Origin: 2-02-FULL-55-14 sp964534125
GTDB lineage: Bacteria; Bacteroidota; Ignavibacteria; UBA10030
Direction: 5' to 3'
Assembly (NCBI GenBank): GCA_964534125.1
Contig: CAZHOJ010000001.1
Span: 806,001-870,000, forward strand
Length of the DNA: 64,000 nucleotides
Positions 18,201 to 25,751 of this stretch are shown piece by piece. Position 1 is the stretch's first letter, and every line of letters starts with the position of its first letter. Position numbers and translations under genes: made by a program. The notes under the pieces were generated by a model, which made no database searches, had not been told where the DNA came from, and was given only the letters and a program-made list of their open reading frames with translations.

Positions 18201-18396
18201 CCTCCTCCCCGGCGGACGTCAGGCGCGTGAGCACCAGGACATTCGCTCCCACGAGCGGATCGGAGGTTCGCTCATCCACAACACGACCCCGGATCTTGCC
18301 GGGACCCGCGAAAGCCGTCGCGACAAGCGAGCACGAAAGGATAAGAAGGAGCCCGAGGCGGGCGAACGGAGTGATCGAAAGGACGCGGTCTGCCAT
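15265..18396 (-). CDS. TonB-dependent outer-membrane receptor
   Basis: 1043 residues from the ATG at 18396 (AAAGGTG upstream). Signal peptide 1-30; carboxypeptidase-regulatory-like domain about 33-128 (GKIRGRVVDERTSDPLVGAN, GYFIILNVQPGTYSLRAS); plug from about 140 (IGTTRLEQMPVTRVDEFV, VRGGSIRETDIRLDGMSL, AAKYGGIRSGLLNVVTKEG); the remainder is a 22-strand-type barrel ending in RRIIMGLRVNL. It imports a large ligand across the outer membrane using TonB energy; TonB and ExbBD are encoded at 35697-38179. It lacks an obvious SusD partner, so it is not a classical SusCD pair. It is the first gene of the 11-gene operon. Confidence 0.92.
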   Translation of the reverse strand: MADRVLSITPFARLGLLLILSCSLVATAFAGPGKIRGRVVDERTSDPLVGANVLVLTRLTSAGEEVPVDPPIGAASDLDGYFIILNVQPGTYSLRASMLGYGTVVRTGVRVESDRTIEVDFTLGETTIEMTSVVITAEREAIRPDVSSTQEVIGTTRLEQMPVTRVDEFVNKLKGVELVSGAEGNGLSVRGGSIRETDIRLDGMSLQDPRSENSYLALNSTTIQEIQVLTGGFAAKYGGIRSGLLNVVTKEGSRERFNLSMKVDVAPANQKRFFGTDPWSEDSWIYKVFAGPYAWSGVPAGDTTVPQEFRTFRGWSYSFTLNRRLDSLQKYDLWQRQHPRYAVASKPDIFVEGSLTGPLLGAGIPIIGPYAENTTFLLGFKYEDSQLAFPIGPRDNYKDWNTQLKLTTTVTDHIRLAVNGMYAKVSTASGGQTTSYGGALVDASSSFNFLNSTESSVQQQARLLGGDNLWQLFNKSRLQFYDQQYVVAGAKLTHTLSNTSFYTVDLQFGYTDQQLQPLSLDTSRAEAWAEYTGSDGRLYRYYNDPRLGSPNASTNPGTDGLNMFRMYGGLQRVDSSSSRVFQLKADLTTQIGRHHQIDAGFSFRVQDLYVYTGTWLQAQLSYTPDLWQYFQANPIDAGLYVQDKLEFEGMIMNAGVRLDYMDPRKDGFVVGLPLDEDYRKLYNEIYQNLPGEWGSYERWELFRDMLENPEGWPREESKAFVNISPRLGVSFPVTEASKLYFNYGHFYQRPPVSFMYNQIIDLASVTVPTPDLIPARTVSYEFGYEQMFFDEFLFNVTAYYKDIRNEPLSRTYYNYYHDNIVRKYEPDAYGDVRGVEFRLERPIGEYVIFHAMFDYMLQSRGQTGLARVYENRLEASNELRGANLTVTHPRPRGNVNLNLITPSRWGFLAGDIIFTFFYEWRDGGQLLWNPEETDIKNRIYVDAVDTWNIDCRGSKAFRIANASMEFVVTIKNLTNNKWLIPENMLRSQYDAYKNSLNLPHEGSGGTDEWGQWKSDDGHIDTGWWDAPIFLNPRRIIMGLRVNL

Positions 18397-18756
18397 ACCA
18401 ACACCTTTCCGATGAGAAGAACATCCGCTCACAGCCGGCATCCTGGGGGGCATGGCGTGAAGCGGATCGGTCGTTGAGTGAGATCAGAGTTCTGCCCGTT
18501 CCGCGGACGTGTCGCCGCGCTGTGGCAGCACCAACGGAGGATGGTCGAAGAACATCCGGTGAGCCCGGCCTCGCCGTTGTCCGGCGCAGATCGGGATGTA
18601 GGGAGTGCGATCGGTACGCTGCGCTCGATACATGGTCTTCACGAGATATGGAACACCCATCACTCGCTGTATCTCTGCACGCTTCGTTTGATAGTAGACA
18701 AAGGAGACAGAGATGTCAAGTCGAACTGCAAGCAGGAATGTCCGGCGCATCCGGTC
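18397..18756. other. spacer upstream of the TonB-receptor operon
   Basis: About 360 bases between the TonB receptor start and the TerC terminator. It must contain the operon's promoter, but I see neither a convincing -35/-10 pair nor a -24/-12 pair. A plus-strand frame starting at 18713 has a good ribosome site but runs into the TerC gene and is Ser/Arg/Pro-rich; I do not call it. Confidence 0.4.
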
Positions 18757-18790
18757 TCCCAAAAACAGGAACGCGCCCTCGGGGGGCGCG
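18757..18790 (-). terminator. Rho-independent terminator of the TerC gene
   Basis: On the minus strand a GC-rich hairpin (CGCGCC...GGCGCG, plus-strand span 18772-18790) is followed by TTCCTGTTTTTGG, a U-rich tail. It lies about 35 bases after the TerC stop at 18826. This is the clearest intrinsic terminator in the window and it separates the transporter region from the TonB-receptor operon. Confidence 0.8.
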
Positions 18791-18825
18791 ACCTGTGCAA
18801 CAAACACGGCTTCTCCCGGCTTTCG

Positions 18826-19785
18826 TCAGTCGGTGTCTGTGACCTTGATCTTCCCGTCGTGAATCGACACCCCATGATGCTTCGCCCAACGGAGCGAAGC
18901 GATCACGGAGAGGGCGAGCACACCGGCAACCACGCCGAGGGCGATGGTGATGGGAATATGAACGATGTCCATGACCATCATCTTCACGCCGATGAAGGCG
19001 AGAACGATGGAGAGGCCCGTCTTCAGGTAGTAGAACATGTTCATCATCCCCGCAAGGGCAAAATACAATGACCGGAGACCGAGGATGGCGAACACGTTGG
19101 ACGTGTACACGATGAATGAATCTGTCGTGATGGCGAAGATGGCAGGGATGGAATCGACGGCGAAGACCAGGTCCGTCGTCTCGACGACAATGAGGACAAT
19201 AAAGAGGAGCGTCGCGTAGGTCTTCCCGTCCTTCTTGATGAAGAAGAGGTCCCAGTGGTATTGCGGGTCCACGGGGAAGACCCTCCGGAAGATGCGCACC
19301 ACGATGTTCTTTTCCGGGTGGACCTCATCCTCGTCCTTCTGGAACATCATCTTGAAGCCCGTGAATACCAGGAAGGCGCCGAAGATGTACAGGATCCAGT
19401 GGAACCGCTCGATGAGGGCGGCTCCGATGAGGATCATCGCGCCGCGCATGACAAGCGCCCCGATGATGCCCCAGAACAGCACCTTGTGCTGGTACTTGGC
19501 GTCGACCTTGAAGTAGGAGAAGATGAGGAGGAACACGAACAGATTGTCGACGCTGAGCGATTTCTCGATGAGGTAGCCGGTGAAGAACTGAAGGGCGACC
19601 TCTTGCCCCATCCAGAAGTACAGCCCGACATTGAAGATCAGCGCAAGCGTGATCCAGACCGCACTCCAGATGAGTGCCTCCTTGATGGAGATCTCGTGCG
19701 GCTTCTTATTGAAGACGATGAGGTCAATGGCGAGGAGGATCAGCACAAAGATGTTGAAGCCGACCCACTCTAGCATGATTTCCAC
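18826..19785 (-). CDS. TerC family membrane protein
   Basis: 319 residues with about nine helices. Marks of the TerC/Alx family are SLSVDNLFVFLLIFSYF (DN in helix 3), VFTGFKMMFQKDEDEVHPEKN, and VETTDLVFAVDSIPAIFAIT with paired acidic residues that line the transport path. Alx-type members export manganese in Escherichia coli and related families act in metal homeostasis. The GTG at 19785 has GCAGGAG 12 bases upstream; an ATG at 19776 is the alternative and would remove only three residues. It follows the NSS/MetS pair after about 110 bases, so it may have its own promoter. A strong terminator follows. Confidence 0.9.
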   Translation of the reverse strand: MEIMLEWVGFNIFVLILLAIDLIVFNKKPHEISIKEALIWSAVWITLALIFNVGLYFWMGQEVALQFFTGYLIEKSLSVDNLFVFLLIFSYFKVDAKYQHKVLFWGIIGALVMRGAMILIGAALIERFHWILYIFGAFLVFTGFKMMFQKDEDEVHPEKNIVVRIFRRVFPVDPQYHWDLFFIKKDGKTYATLLFIVLIVVETTDLVFAVDSIPAIFAITTDSFIVYTSNVFAILGLRSLYFALAGMMNMFYYLKTGLSIVLAFIGVKMMVMDIVHIPITIALGVVAGVLALSVIASLRWAKHHGVSIHDGKIKVTDTD

Positions 19786-19894
19786 GCTGCTTCTGCTCCT
19801 GCGGGGGTATCAGATGTGTACTGCGCGGCGGGACAGAACGAACCAGTGCGCGGACGGTCCGAGACCCCAGTCGCCGGACCGCCACGCGACGGGC

Positions 19895-20008
19895 TTACTC
19901 TTCATTCTTCTCCTGCGGGGTCCTCAGGACCTTGACAAAGAAATATGTCACGATGGTGGTGACTATGATCCACGTGACGACCATCATCGACAGGCCAAGT
20001 GTTGACAT
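19895..20008 (-). CDS. metS: MetS-type small subunit of the NSS transporter
   Basis: A 37-residue protein with one helix (MSTLGLSMMVVTWIIVTTIV, then TYFF) and a charged tail (KVLRTPQEKNEE). It starts 8 bases after the NSS transporter stop with a perfect AGGAGGT ribosome site. This arrangement and length match the small MetS subunit described with the MetP methionine/alanine NSS transporter of Corynebacterium glutamicum. It is likely to assemble with the adjacent permease in the inner membrane; the substrate cannot be read from the sequence. Confidence 0.82.
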   Translation of the reverse strand: MSTLGLSMMVVTWIIVTTIVTYFFVKVLRTPQEKNEE

Positions 20009-20016
20009 GCGACCTC

Positions 20017-21657
20017 CTATGCGGCAGTGTTCTCGCGCCGTCTCCAGGCGAGGTTGACCATGTATGCGACGATCGCGAAGACACTCATCAGCAGGATCCG
20101 CGTGATGTCCACGATGAAGACCCTCGTCGGCGCGCCGTCGACGAACCACCGTGTGTCTTCGAATCCGACATGCAGGACCTTCCCGATGATGCTGCTGGCA
20201 GCGAAGTTCCAGCCATCACCGCTGAACAATCCGGCGACCGCTCCGCTCCAATCGCCTCCCGCGGGTGCGATGAGCGATCCGAAGAACACAATGAGCAGGA
20301 AGACCGGCGTGACATACTTAATGATGTATTTGAAGATATGCGGAACAGTGATATCCGCGCCACGGTTGATCTCGGCCCATCCGTTATCGATGCCCCAGAT
20401 CCACGCAAAGATGATCGCTTCGAACAGCCCGAACACGACCAGGGCGAACGTACCCGACCAGTCGTCGAACTCCGTGAAGGCGCCATAGCCGTAGAACACG
20501 ATCGTCCAGAGCGCGAGAAGCGTCATAAGCCCGCCCAGGTACGTCGCCGACCGCTTCCGGGTGAACCCGAAGTTGTCCTCCATGAAGGCCATGACGGGCT
20601 GCCCCATCGCCAGAGAGCTTGTAATGCCCGCAAAGAACAGGAGGCCGAACCACGCTACGCCGGCCACGGCCGCAAGGATCGGGCCCCAGTTCTGGAAGAG
20701 CGTCGGCATGGTCTGAAAGCCCATCTGCAATCCGACGTTCGATTGCACCCACTCCAGGCCAAGGTAGGCCGTCGCGATCGGAACGACCACCGAGCCGCCG
20801 AGGACGACCTCGACGAACTCGTTCATCCATCCGGCCGATGCAGCGTTCAGAGCGATATCGTCCTTCTCGCGAAGATACGAGGCATAACAATGGATGGAAC
20901 CCATGCCGACAGACAGCGTGAAGAATATCTGCCCTGCCGCAGCCATCCAGACACTCGGATTCGTCAGGGAGTCGAACTGCGGCTCCCACAGGAAGTTCAG
21001 ACCGACCGTCGCATCGAACACCGCACCTTGCTCACCGGCGTCGAGCGTCAGCGTACGGATGGCCAGGAAGACCGCGAACAGTATCAGCAGCGGCATGCCG
21101 ATCTTTGCCGCTTTCTCGATCCCCTGGCTCAGGCCGCGGGAAAGGATCCAGATGTTCAACAACATCGTGACGAGAAAGAAAAAGAGTGCCTCGACGGGGA
21201 AATTGAACCAGCCCCCGTCGGAGATGTCCACGTAGTCATTGAAGAATGTTGCGACCTGGTCGGAGCTCAGCCCGCTGAAGGAGCCGCTGATGGAATGCCA
21301 CACATAGGAGAGAGACCACGACTCGATGTAGGTGTAGTAGGCAACGATGGTCAGGTTCGTAAAGATCCCGAACACCCCGATGTATTTCATCCAGCGGCCC
21401 TTGCCCAGCGAATCCAGCATGCCGGGGGCCGAGTGATGGCCGAACTTCCCGCCATGACGTCCGATGGCCCACTCGATCCACAGGAGCGGGATGCCCATCA
21501 GCAGGAAGGAGACCAGGTACGGGATGATGAAGGCGCCGCCGCCGTTCTGGACGGCCTGCGCCGGGAAGCGAAGGAAGTTCCCGAGTCCCACCGCATTGCC
21601 GGCCATTGCGAGAACAAGGCCGACGCGTGATCCCCAGGCTTCTTTGTTGGCTGCCAT
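20017..21657 (-). CDS. NSS family sodium-dependent amino-acid transporter
   Basis: 546 residues with about 12 helices. The N-terminus shows the NSS sodium/substrate site: WGSRVGLVLAMAGNAVGLGN, then FLRFPAQAVQNGGGAFIIPY. Also typical are WIEWAIGRHGGKFGHHSAPG and LSVGMGSIHCYASYL in helix 6. GGAGG lies 6 bases ahead of the ATG. NSS carriers import amino acids with Na+. Together with the 37-residue gene behind it this looks like a MetPS-type system, suggesting neutral amino acids such as Met or Ala. It is separated by 200 bases from the DAACS gene upstream, so it may be transcribed separately. Confidence 0.92.
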   Translation of the reverse strand: MAANKEAWGSRVGLVLAMAGNAVGLGNFLRFPAQAVQNGGGAFIIPYLVSFLLMGIPLLWIEWAIGRHGGKFGHHSAPGMLDSLGKGRWMKYIGVFGIFTNLTIVAYYTYIESWSLSYVWHSISGSFSGLSSDQVATFFNDYVDISDGGWFNFPVEALFFFLVTMLLNIWILSRGLSQGIEKAAKIGMPLLILFAVFLAIRTLTLDAGEQGAVFDATVGLNFLWEPQFDSLTNPSVWMAAAGQIFFTLSVGMGSIHCYASYLREKDDIALNAASAGWMNEFVEVVLGGSVVVPIATAYLGLEWVQSNVGLQMGFQTMPTLFQNWGPILAAVAGVAWFGLLFFAGITSSLAMGQPVMAFMEDNFGFTRKRSATYLGGLMTLLALWTIVFYGYGAFTEFDDWSGTFALVVFGLFEAIIFAWIWGIDNGWAEINRGADITVPHIFKYIIKYVTPVFLLIVFFGSLIAPAGGDWSGAVAGLFSGDGWNFAASSIIGKVLHVGFEDTRWFVDGAPTRVFIVDITRILLMSVFAIVAYMVNLAWRRRENTAA

Positions 21658-21858
21658 TCTGCCTCCGATGGTAATGGTTCAGCGCCGGGCACATATTGCC
21701 GGTTCTGGGTGGCTGATATGCGACTACATTAACGGACTTTGAGAGAAGAAGCAAGGGACGGAAGACCGTCAGAGAGCTTGGGGCAGAGGACAGAGCGACG
21801 GGATCTCATTCTCTTCAGCTCTCCTCCCTTCACGCTCTGCGTTTTGCGCTTCGATGTG

Positions 21859-23118
21859 CTACTTCCGCTCCCCCATCGCCTCCGCTCTCGCCACATACAC
21901 TGCCGCCGACAGGTCACCCGACACGTTCAGAACCGTCCTGCTCATATCAAGGATACGGTCGACACCGAGAATGATGGCGATCGATTCCGGCGGAACACCG
22001 ACGGTCGCCAGCACCACCATCATCAGCGGAAGCGATCCGCCGGGAACCCCCGCTGCACCAACGGCCATCAGAACAGACAGGATGACGACGACGATCTGCT
22101 GGAGCAACGTCAGCTCGATGCCGAAGACCTGCGACAGGAAAAGCACTGTCACGCCCTCATAGAGCGCCGTGCCGTTCATGTTCATCGTCGCACCGAGCGG
22201 AAGGACGAAACCCGCGACCTTGGGCGGAACTCCCATCTCCCGTTCAGCGACCGAGATGTTCGTCGGAAGTGTCGCGCCGCTGGAGGATGTCGAGAACGCC
22301 GTGACGATGCTCGCACGCGCCTTCTTCCAGAAGTCCAGCGGATTCATACCGCCCAGTGTTTTCACGAGGATCGACAGGCTTACGGCTCCATGGAGCAGGA
22401 GGCCGACGAGGACGACGACCACGTACATCCCCAGCTGCTGCAAGATGTCCCAGCCGAAACGTGAGGTGGTATAGAAGATGAGGCCAAACACGCCGTAGGG
22501 GGCGAGGGCCATCGCAAAATCGATGATCTTGATGACGATCTCGTTCAGCCCCTCCAGGAACGAGACGAACGTCCGCGACTTCTCCTGCGGAATGAACGTG
22601 AGGGCAGCCCCGACCATGAGGGCAAAGAAGATGACGGCGAGCATGTCCATGTTCGCAGCTGCTGCAACAGGATTGCGCGGGACAATGTTCACGAATGTGT
22701 GGATGCCGAAGCCTGTCTCCGCCCCTGACTGCAGCCCCGCCGCCTGGGAGCTGTAGGATGCGAGCAGCTGCTCACGGATGGACGGCTCCATCCCCGACCC
22801 CGGCTTGATCGTGTTCACAAGAAACAGCCCGAGCGTGGCGGAGATCAGTGTCGACAGCAGGAAATATCCCAGCGTTCGTGCGCCGACCCTTCCGACATGC
22901 CGAAGGTCCCCCAGACCCACCACACCGAGCGCGATCGATGCGAAGACAAGAGGAACGACCACCATAAGCAGCATGCGGAGGAAGACCTGGCCTACGGGAT
23001 TCATCAGATTGTCGTTGATCCAGTCCAGCCAGGCGGCCCCGGGGAAGAAGAAATGCGCCGCGACACCGAGCGCCGCGCCTGCGACAAGGCCGACCAGGAT
23101 CTTGTTATGAAGCTTCAT
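21859..23118 (-). CDS. dicarboxylate/amino acid:cation symporter (DAACS)
   Basis: 419 residues. Family motifs are present in order: helix 3 region MLLMVVVPLVFASIALGV, hairpin loop 1 FSTSSSGATLPTNISVAER, NMNGTALYEGVTVLFLSQVF of helix 7, and hairpin 2 near AVGAAGVPGGSLPLMMVVLA. These bind acidic amino acid or C4-dicarboxylate and Na+/H+ in GltPh and GltP. It starts 7 bases after the GltS stop and is therefore co-transcribed with it; both would take up glutamate by unrelated folds. Confidence 0.93.
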   Translation of the reverse strand: MKLHNKILVGLVAGAALGVAAHFFFPGAAWLDWINDNLMNPVGQVFLRMLLMVVVPLVFASIALGVVGLGDLRHVGRVGARTLGYFLLSTLISATLGLFLVNTIKPGSGMEPSIREQLLASYSSQAAGLQSGAETGFGIHTFVNIVPRNPVAAAANMDMLAVIFFALMVGAALTFIPQEKSRTFVSFLEGLNEIVIKIIDFAMALAPYGVFGLIFYTTSRFGWDILQQLGMYVVVVLVGLLLHGAVSLSILVKTLGGMNPLDFWKKARASIVTAFSTSSSGATLPTNISVAEREMGVPPKVAGFVLPLGATMNMNGTALYEGVTVLFLSQVFGIELTLLQQIVVVILSVLMAVGAAGVPGGSLPLMMVVLATVGVPPESIAIILGVDRILDMSRTVLNVSGDLSAAVYVARAEAMGERK

Positions 23119-23125
23119 ATCTCGC

Positions 23126-24325
23126 TCACCGGAAAAGGTTGAGGAAAATGTTGATCATCAGTGCATTCGTGAAATCGATGAAAAAACCGCCCACGACCGG
23201 CACAATGAGGAAAGCCCGCGGCGCGAAGCCATACTTGTCGGCAAGCGTCTGCATGTTCGCTACAGCGTTGGCGGTCGTTCCAAGAACGAACCCGGTGAAC
23301 CCGCTGGCGACCACTGCGGCATCATAGTCGCCGCCGAACAGCCGAAGGCCTGCCGCCCAGACCGCAGCGATGACCCATGCCACCTGCACCAGAAGAATGA
23401 CCGAGAGCGGCAGCGCAAGATGGACCAGTTCCCAGAGCTGGAGGTTCATGAGCGCCACGACAAGAAAGATGTTGAGCGAAACGCCTCCCAGGAACTGGAC
23501 GAGCGGGACATTCAGCACCCGGCTGCCCCTCGCATCCAGCAGGTTCCGGACGATGGACCCGACGATCATCGCACCGATGTACGCCGGCAGCGTCCACCCG
23601 GCCTCACCGATGCCGTACCCGACGAGGCTCCCGATCCCCATCACCCCGCCGAGCAGCAGGAGCGTCGTGGAGAAGTTCCCTTCCTCCTGGTTCATCTCGA
23701 TGGATATGGAACGCCTGGCGAAGGGGATCGATTCCTCCCGCTCCCCCACCGCAGCGGGCGTCAGCCGGTGCCGGCCGATAAGGGACGCGCCGACAGGACC
23801 CCCTGCGAGTCCGCCGAACAGGATGCCGACCGTCGCGGCTGTGATGGCCACGACATCAGCTGCTTCCACCCCGGCCTCCGCGAACAGTCCGGAGAATGCC
23901 ATACCTGTTGCAGGACCACCCAGGAGCGTCAGCGATCCGGCCATCACTCCCAGCAGCGGATGTACACCGAGGAGGGTCGCAGTCGTCACGCCGATGATGT
24001 TCTGCAGTAGTCCGAAGACTGTTGCGATGACAAGAAGCGAGATCATCGGCACGCCCCCTTTCTTCAGCACATCGAACGACGCGGAGATACCGATGGAAGT
24101 GAAAAAGGCGATCATGAACAGCGACTGTGCCGATGTGTCGAGCGTGAGCGAGAGAACGCGGTCGTGGAGGAAGAGATGGACGACCGCGAAACCGATGCCG
24201 CCGATGACGGCGGCGGGGATACTGAGCCGCTCCAACGCGGGAACGAGCCGTTTCAGCTGGACCCCCAGGATGAACACAAGGGCAGCGAGCGCGAGGGTCT
24301 GGACCAGGTCGAGCTGGACGCTCAT
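23126..24325 (-). CDS. gltS: sodium/glutamate symporter GltS
   Basis: 399 residues, normal for GltS. Two inverted halves are visible, each with a conserved Gly-rich reentrant loop: SLTLLGGPATGMAFSG in the first, and GFTGFVLGTTANAVANMQ in the second. It also begins with the expected QLDLVQTLALAALVFILG. It catalyses Na+-coupled glutamate uptake in E. coli. Its ATG overlaps the stop of the APC permease gene as ATGA (24322-24325), and the DAACS gene follows after 7 bases. Confidence 0.93.
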   Translation of the reverse strand: MSVQLDLVQTLALAALVFILGVQLKRLVPALERLSIPAAVIGGIGFAVVHLFLHDRVLSLTLDTSAQSLFMIAFFTSIGISASFDVLKKGGVPMISLLVIATVFGLLQNIIGVTTATLLGVHPLLGVMAGSLTLLGGPATGMAFSGLFAEAGVEAADVVAITAATVGILFGGLAGGPVGASLIGRHRLTPAAVGEREESIPFARRSISIEMNQEEGNFSTTLLLLGGVMGIGSLVGYGIGEAGWTLPAYIGAMIVGSIVRNLLDARGSRVLNVPLVQFLGGVSLNIFLVVALMNLQLWELVHLALPLSVILLVQVAWVIAAVWAAGLRLFGGDYDAAVVASGFTGFVLGTTANAVANMQTLADKYGFAPRAFLIVPVVGGFFIDFTNALMINIFLNLFR

Positions 24326-25740
24326 GCGGTGCCGTTCTTCGCTTCCGACCGCTTTGTCCAGTAGCGGTAGAGCGGGAGCGAAATGAGAAGCAGCACGATC
24401 CCAACGACGGCGTTCCGCGTGTCCTCGACGAGGGTGTTATAGACGAACCAGCCAGCGAGGGCGACGAACAGAAGCGTTGCGTAGGGATATCCCCACGCCT
24501 TGTACGGCCTCGGTGCGTCCGGCATCTTCCGGCGCAGCACGATCACGCCCGCGGCAGTCAACGCATAGAATCCCCACGACCCGAACACGACATAGGACGT
24601 GATCTGCTCGTAGGTTCCGCTGAGCGTCAGGATGGCGCTCCAGACTCCCATGGTGAGCACGGCGGTCGCAGGTGTGTGGTACTTCGGGTGGACCGCTCCG
24701 AGCTTCTTCGTAATAGTCCCGTCAACACCAGCGGCATAGATGGAGCGGGGTGCGACCAGCAACATCCCGTTTGTCGTTCCGAAGGTCGAGGCCATGATGC
24801 CGATGATGATGAGCGAGGCACCGACCGGCCCGAGGACCGTGTTTGCTACGTCAGCCGCAATCCTGGAAGAACCTGCCATGGTCTCCAGGGGTATCACGTA
24901 TGCGAACGCGAGGTTGGCGACGAGGTAGAGGCCGATGATGGCCACCGTGCCGATGAGGAGCGACTGGGGGATCGTCTTCGAGGGGTCCTTGAACTCCCCA
25001 GCGGTGATCGTGACATCGATCCAGCCGTCGTAGGCCCAGAGCGCTGAGATCATGGCCAGCCCGAAGGCGGCCGTGTAGTTCGCATTCCACACCTCCGGCC
25101 ACCAGGGGAGGTAGTTCTCTGTCGATCCGCTCGCATAGAAAACGGCCGCGATGATGAGCCCGATGAGGGCGAGCACCTTGGCAGTCGTGAAGATGTTCAT
25201 GACCCACGCCCCGAACTTCACGCCGCGGACGTTGATGAAGGTCACGATGCCGATGACGACCATGGCCGCGATCTGGACGTACCCGAAACCGACATCGAAC
25301 GGAACGCCGAGGATGTCGAACTCCGCGTGTACGAAACGCTGTGCCGGGTCAAGGATCGGTACGAACGTTCCGAGGTATGTCGCGAACGCCACAGCGATGG
25401 CTGCAGCAGACCCTGCCTTATTGATGAAGAAGTCGTTCCAACTGAAGAGGAACCCCCACACCTTCCCGAAGCTTTCGCGCAGGTAGATGTACGGCCCGCC
25501 GGATTGCGGCAGTACGGAACTGAGTTCTGCAAGCGTCAGTGCCCCGAACAACGTCAGCATACCGGCGAGCACCCATACGAGCATGATGGGGCCCATGGCG
25601 CCGAGATGCCCGGCGATAGTGGCGGGGACGATGAAGATCCCCGACCCGATGATGACCCCCATGTGGATGGAGATCCCCTCGCGCAAGCCGAGGACCCGCT
25701 GCAGCTGCGGTTGTTGCTCCTGGTGTTCCATTCCGCTCAT
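24322..25740 (-). CDS. APC family amino-acid permease
   Basis: 472 residues from the ATG at 25740 (AGGGGAG just upstream; a second ATG at 25731 is possible). The first helix carries GVIIGSGIFIVPATIAGHLG, the backbone-binding motif of the LAT/APC superfamily; YIYLRESFGKVWGFLFSWND and AYDGWIDVTITAGEFKDPSKTI (LAT-like helix 6-7 region) follow. About 12 helices. It resembles bacterial homologues of L-type amino-acid exchangers such as SteT. It lies 11 bases after the NhaC-type antiporter stop and overlaps gltS, making a three-gene amino-acid uptake unit with the DAACS gene. Confidence 0.92.
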   Translation of the reverse strand: MSGMEHQEQQPQLQRVLGLREGISIHMGVIIGSGIFIVPATIAGHLGAMGPIMLVWVLAGMLTLFGALTLAELSSVLPQSGGPYIYLRESFGKVWGFLFSWNDFFINKAGSAAAIAVAFATYLGTFVPILDPAQRFVHAEFDILGVPFDVGFGYVQIAAMVVIGIVTFINVRGVKFGAWVMNIFTTAKVLALIGLIIAAVFYASGSTENYLPWWPEVWNANYTAAFGLAMISALWAYDGWIDVTITAGEFKDPSKTIPQSLLIGTVAIIGLYLVANLAFAYVIPLETMAGSSRIAADVANTVLGPVGASLIIIGIMASTFGTTNGMLLVAPRSIYAAGVDGTITKKLGAVHPKYHTPATAVLTMGVWSAILTLSGTYEQITSYVVFGSWGFYALTAAGVIVLRRKMPDAPRPYKAWGYPYATLLFVALAGWFVYNTLVEDTRNAVVGIVLLLISLPLYRYWTKRSEAKNGTA

Positions 25741-25751
25741 TGACTCCCCTT

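Noticed and set aside
18713..18862. A plus-strand frame with AAAGGAG before its ATG (49 residues)
   Set aside because: It crosses the TerC terminator and the 3' end of terC, is Ser/Arg/Pro-rich and has no partner; the good ribosome site is probably chance.
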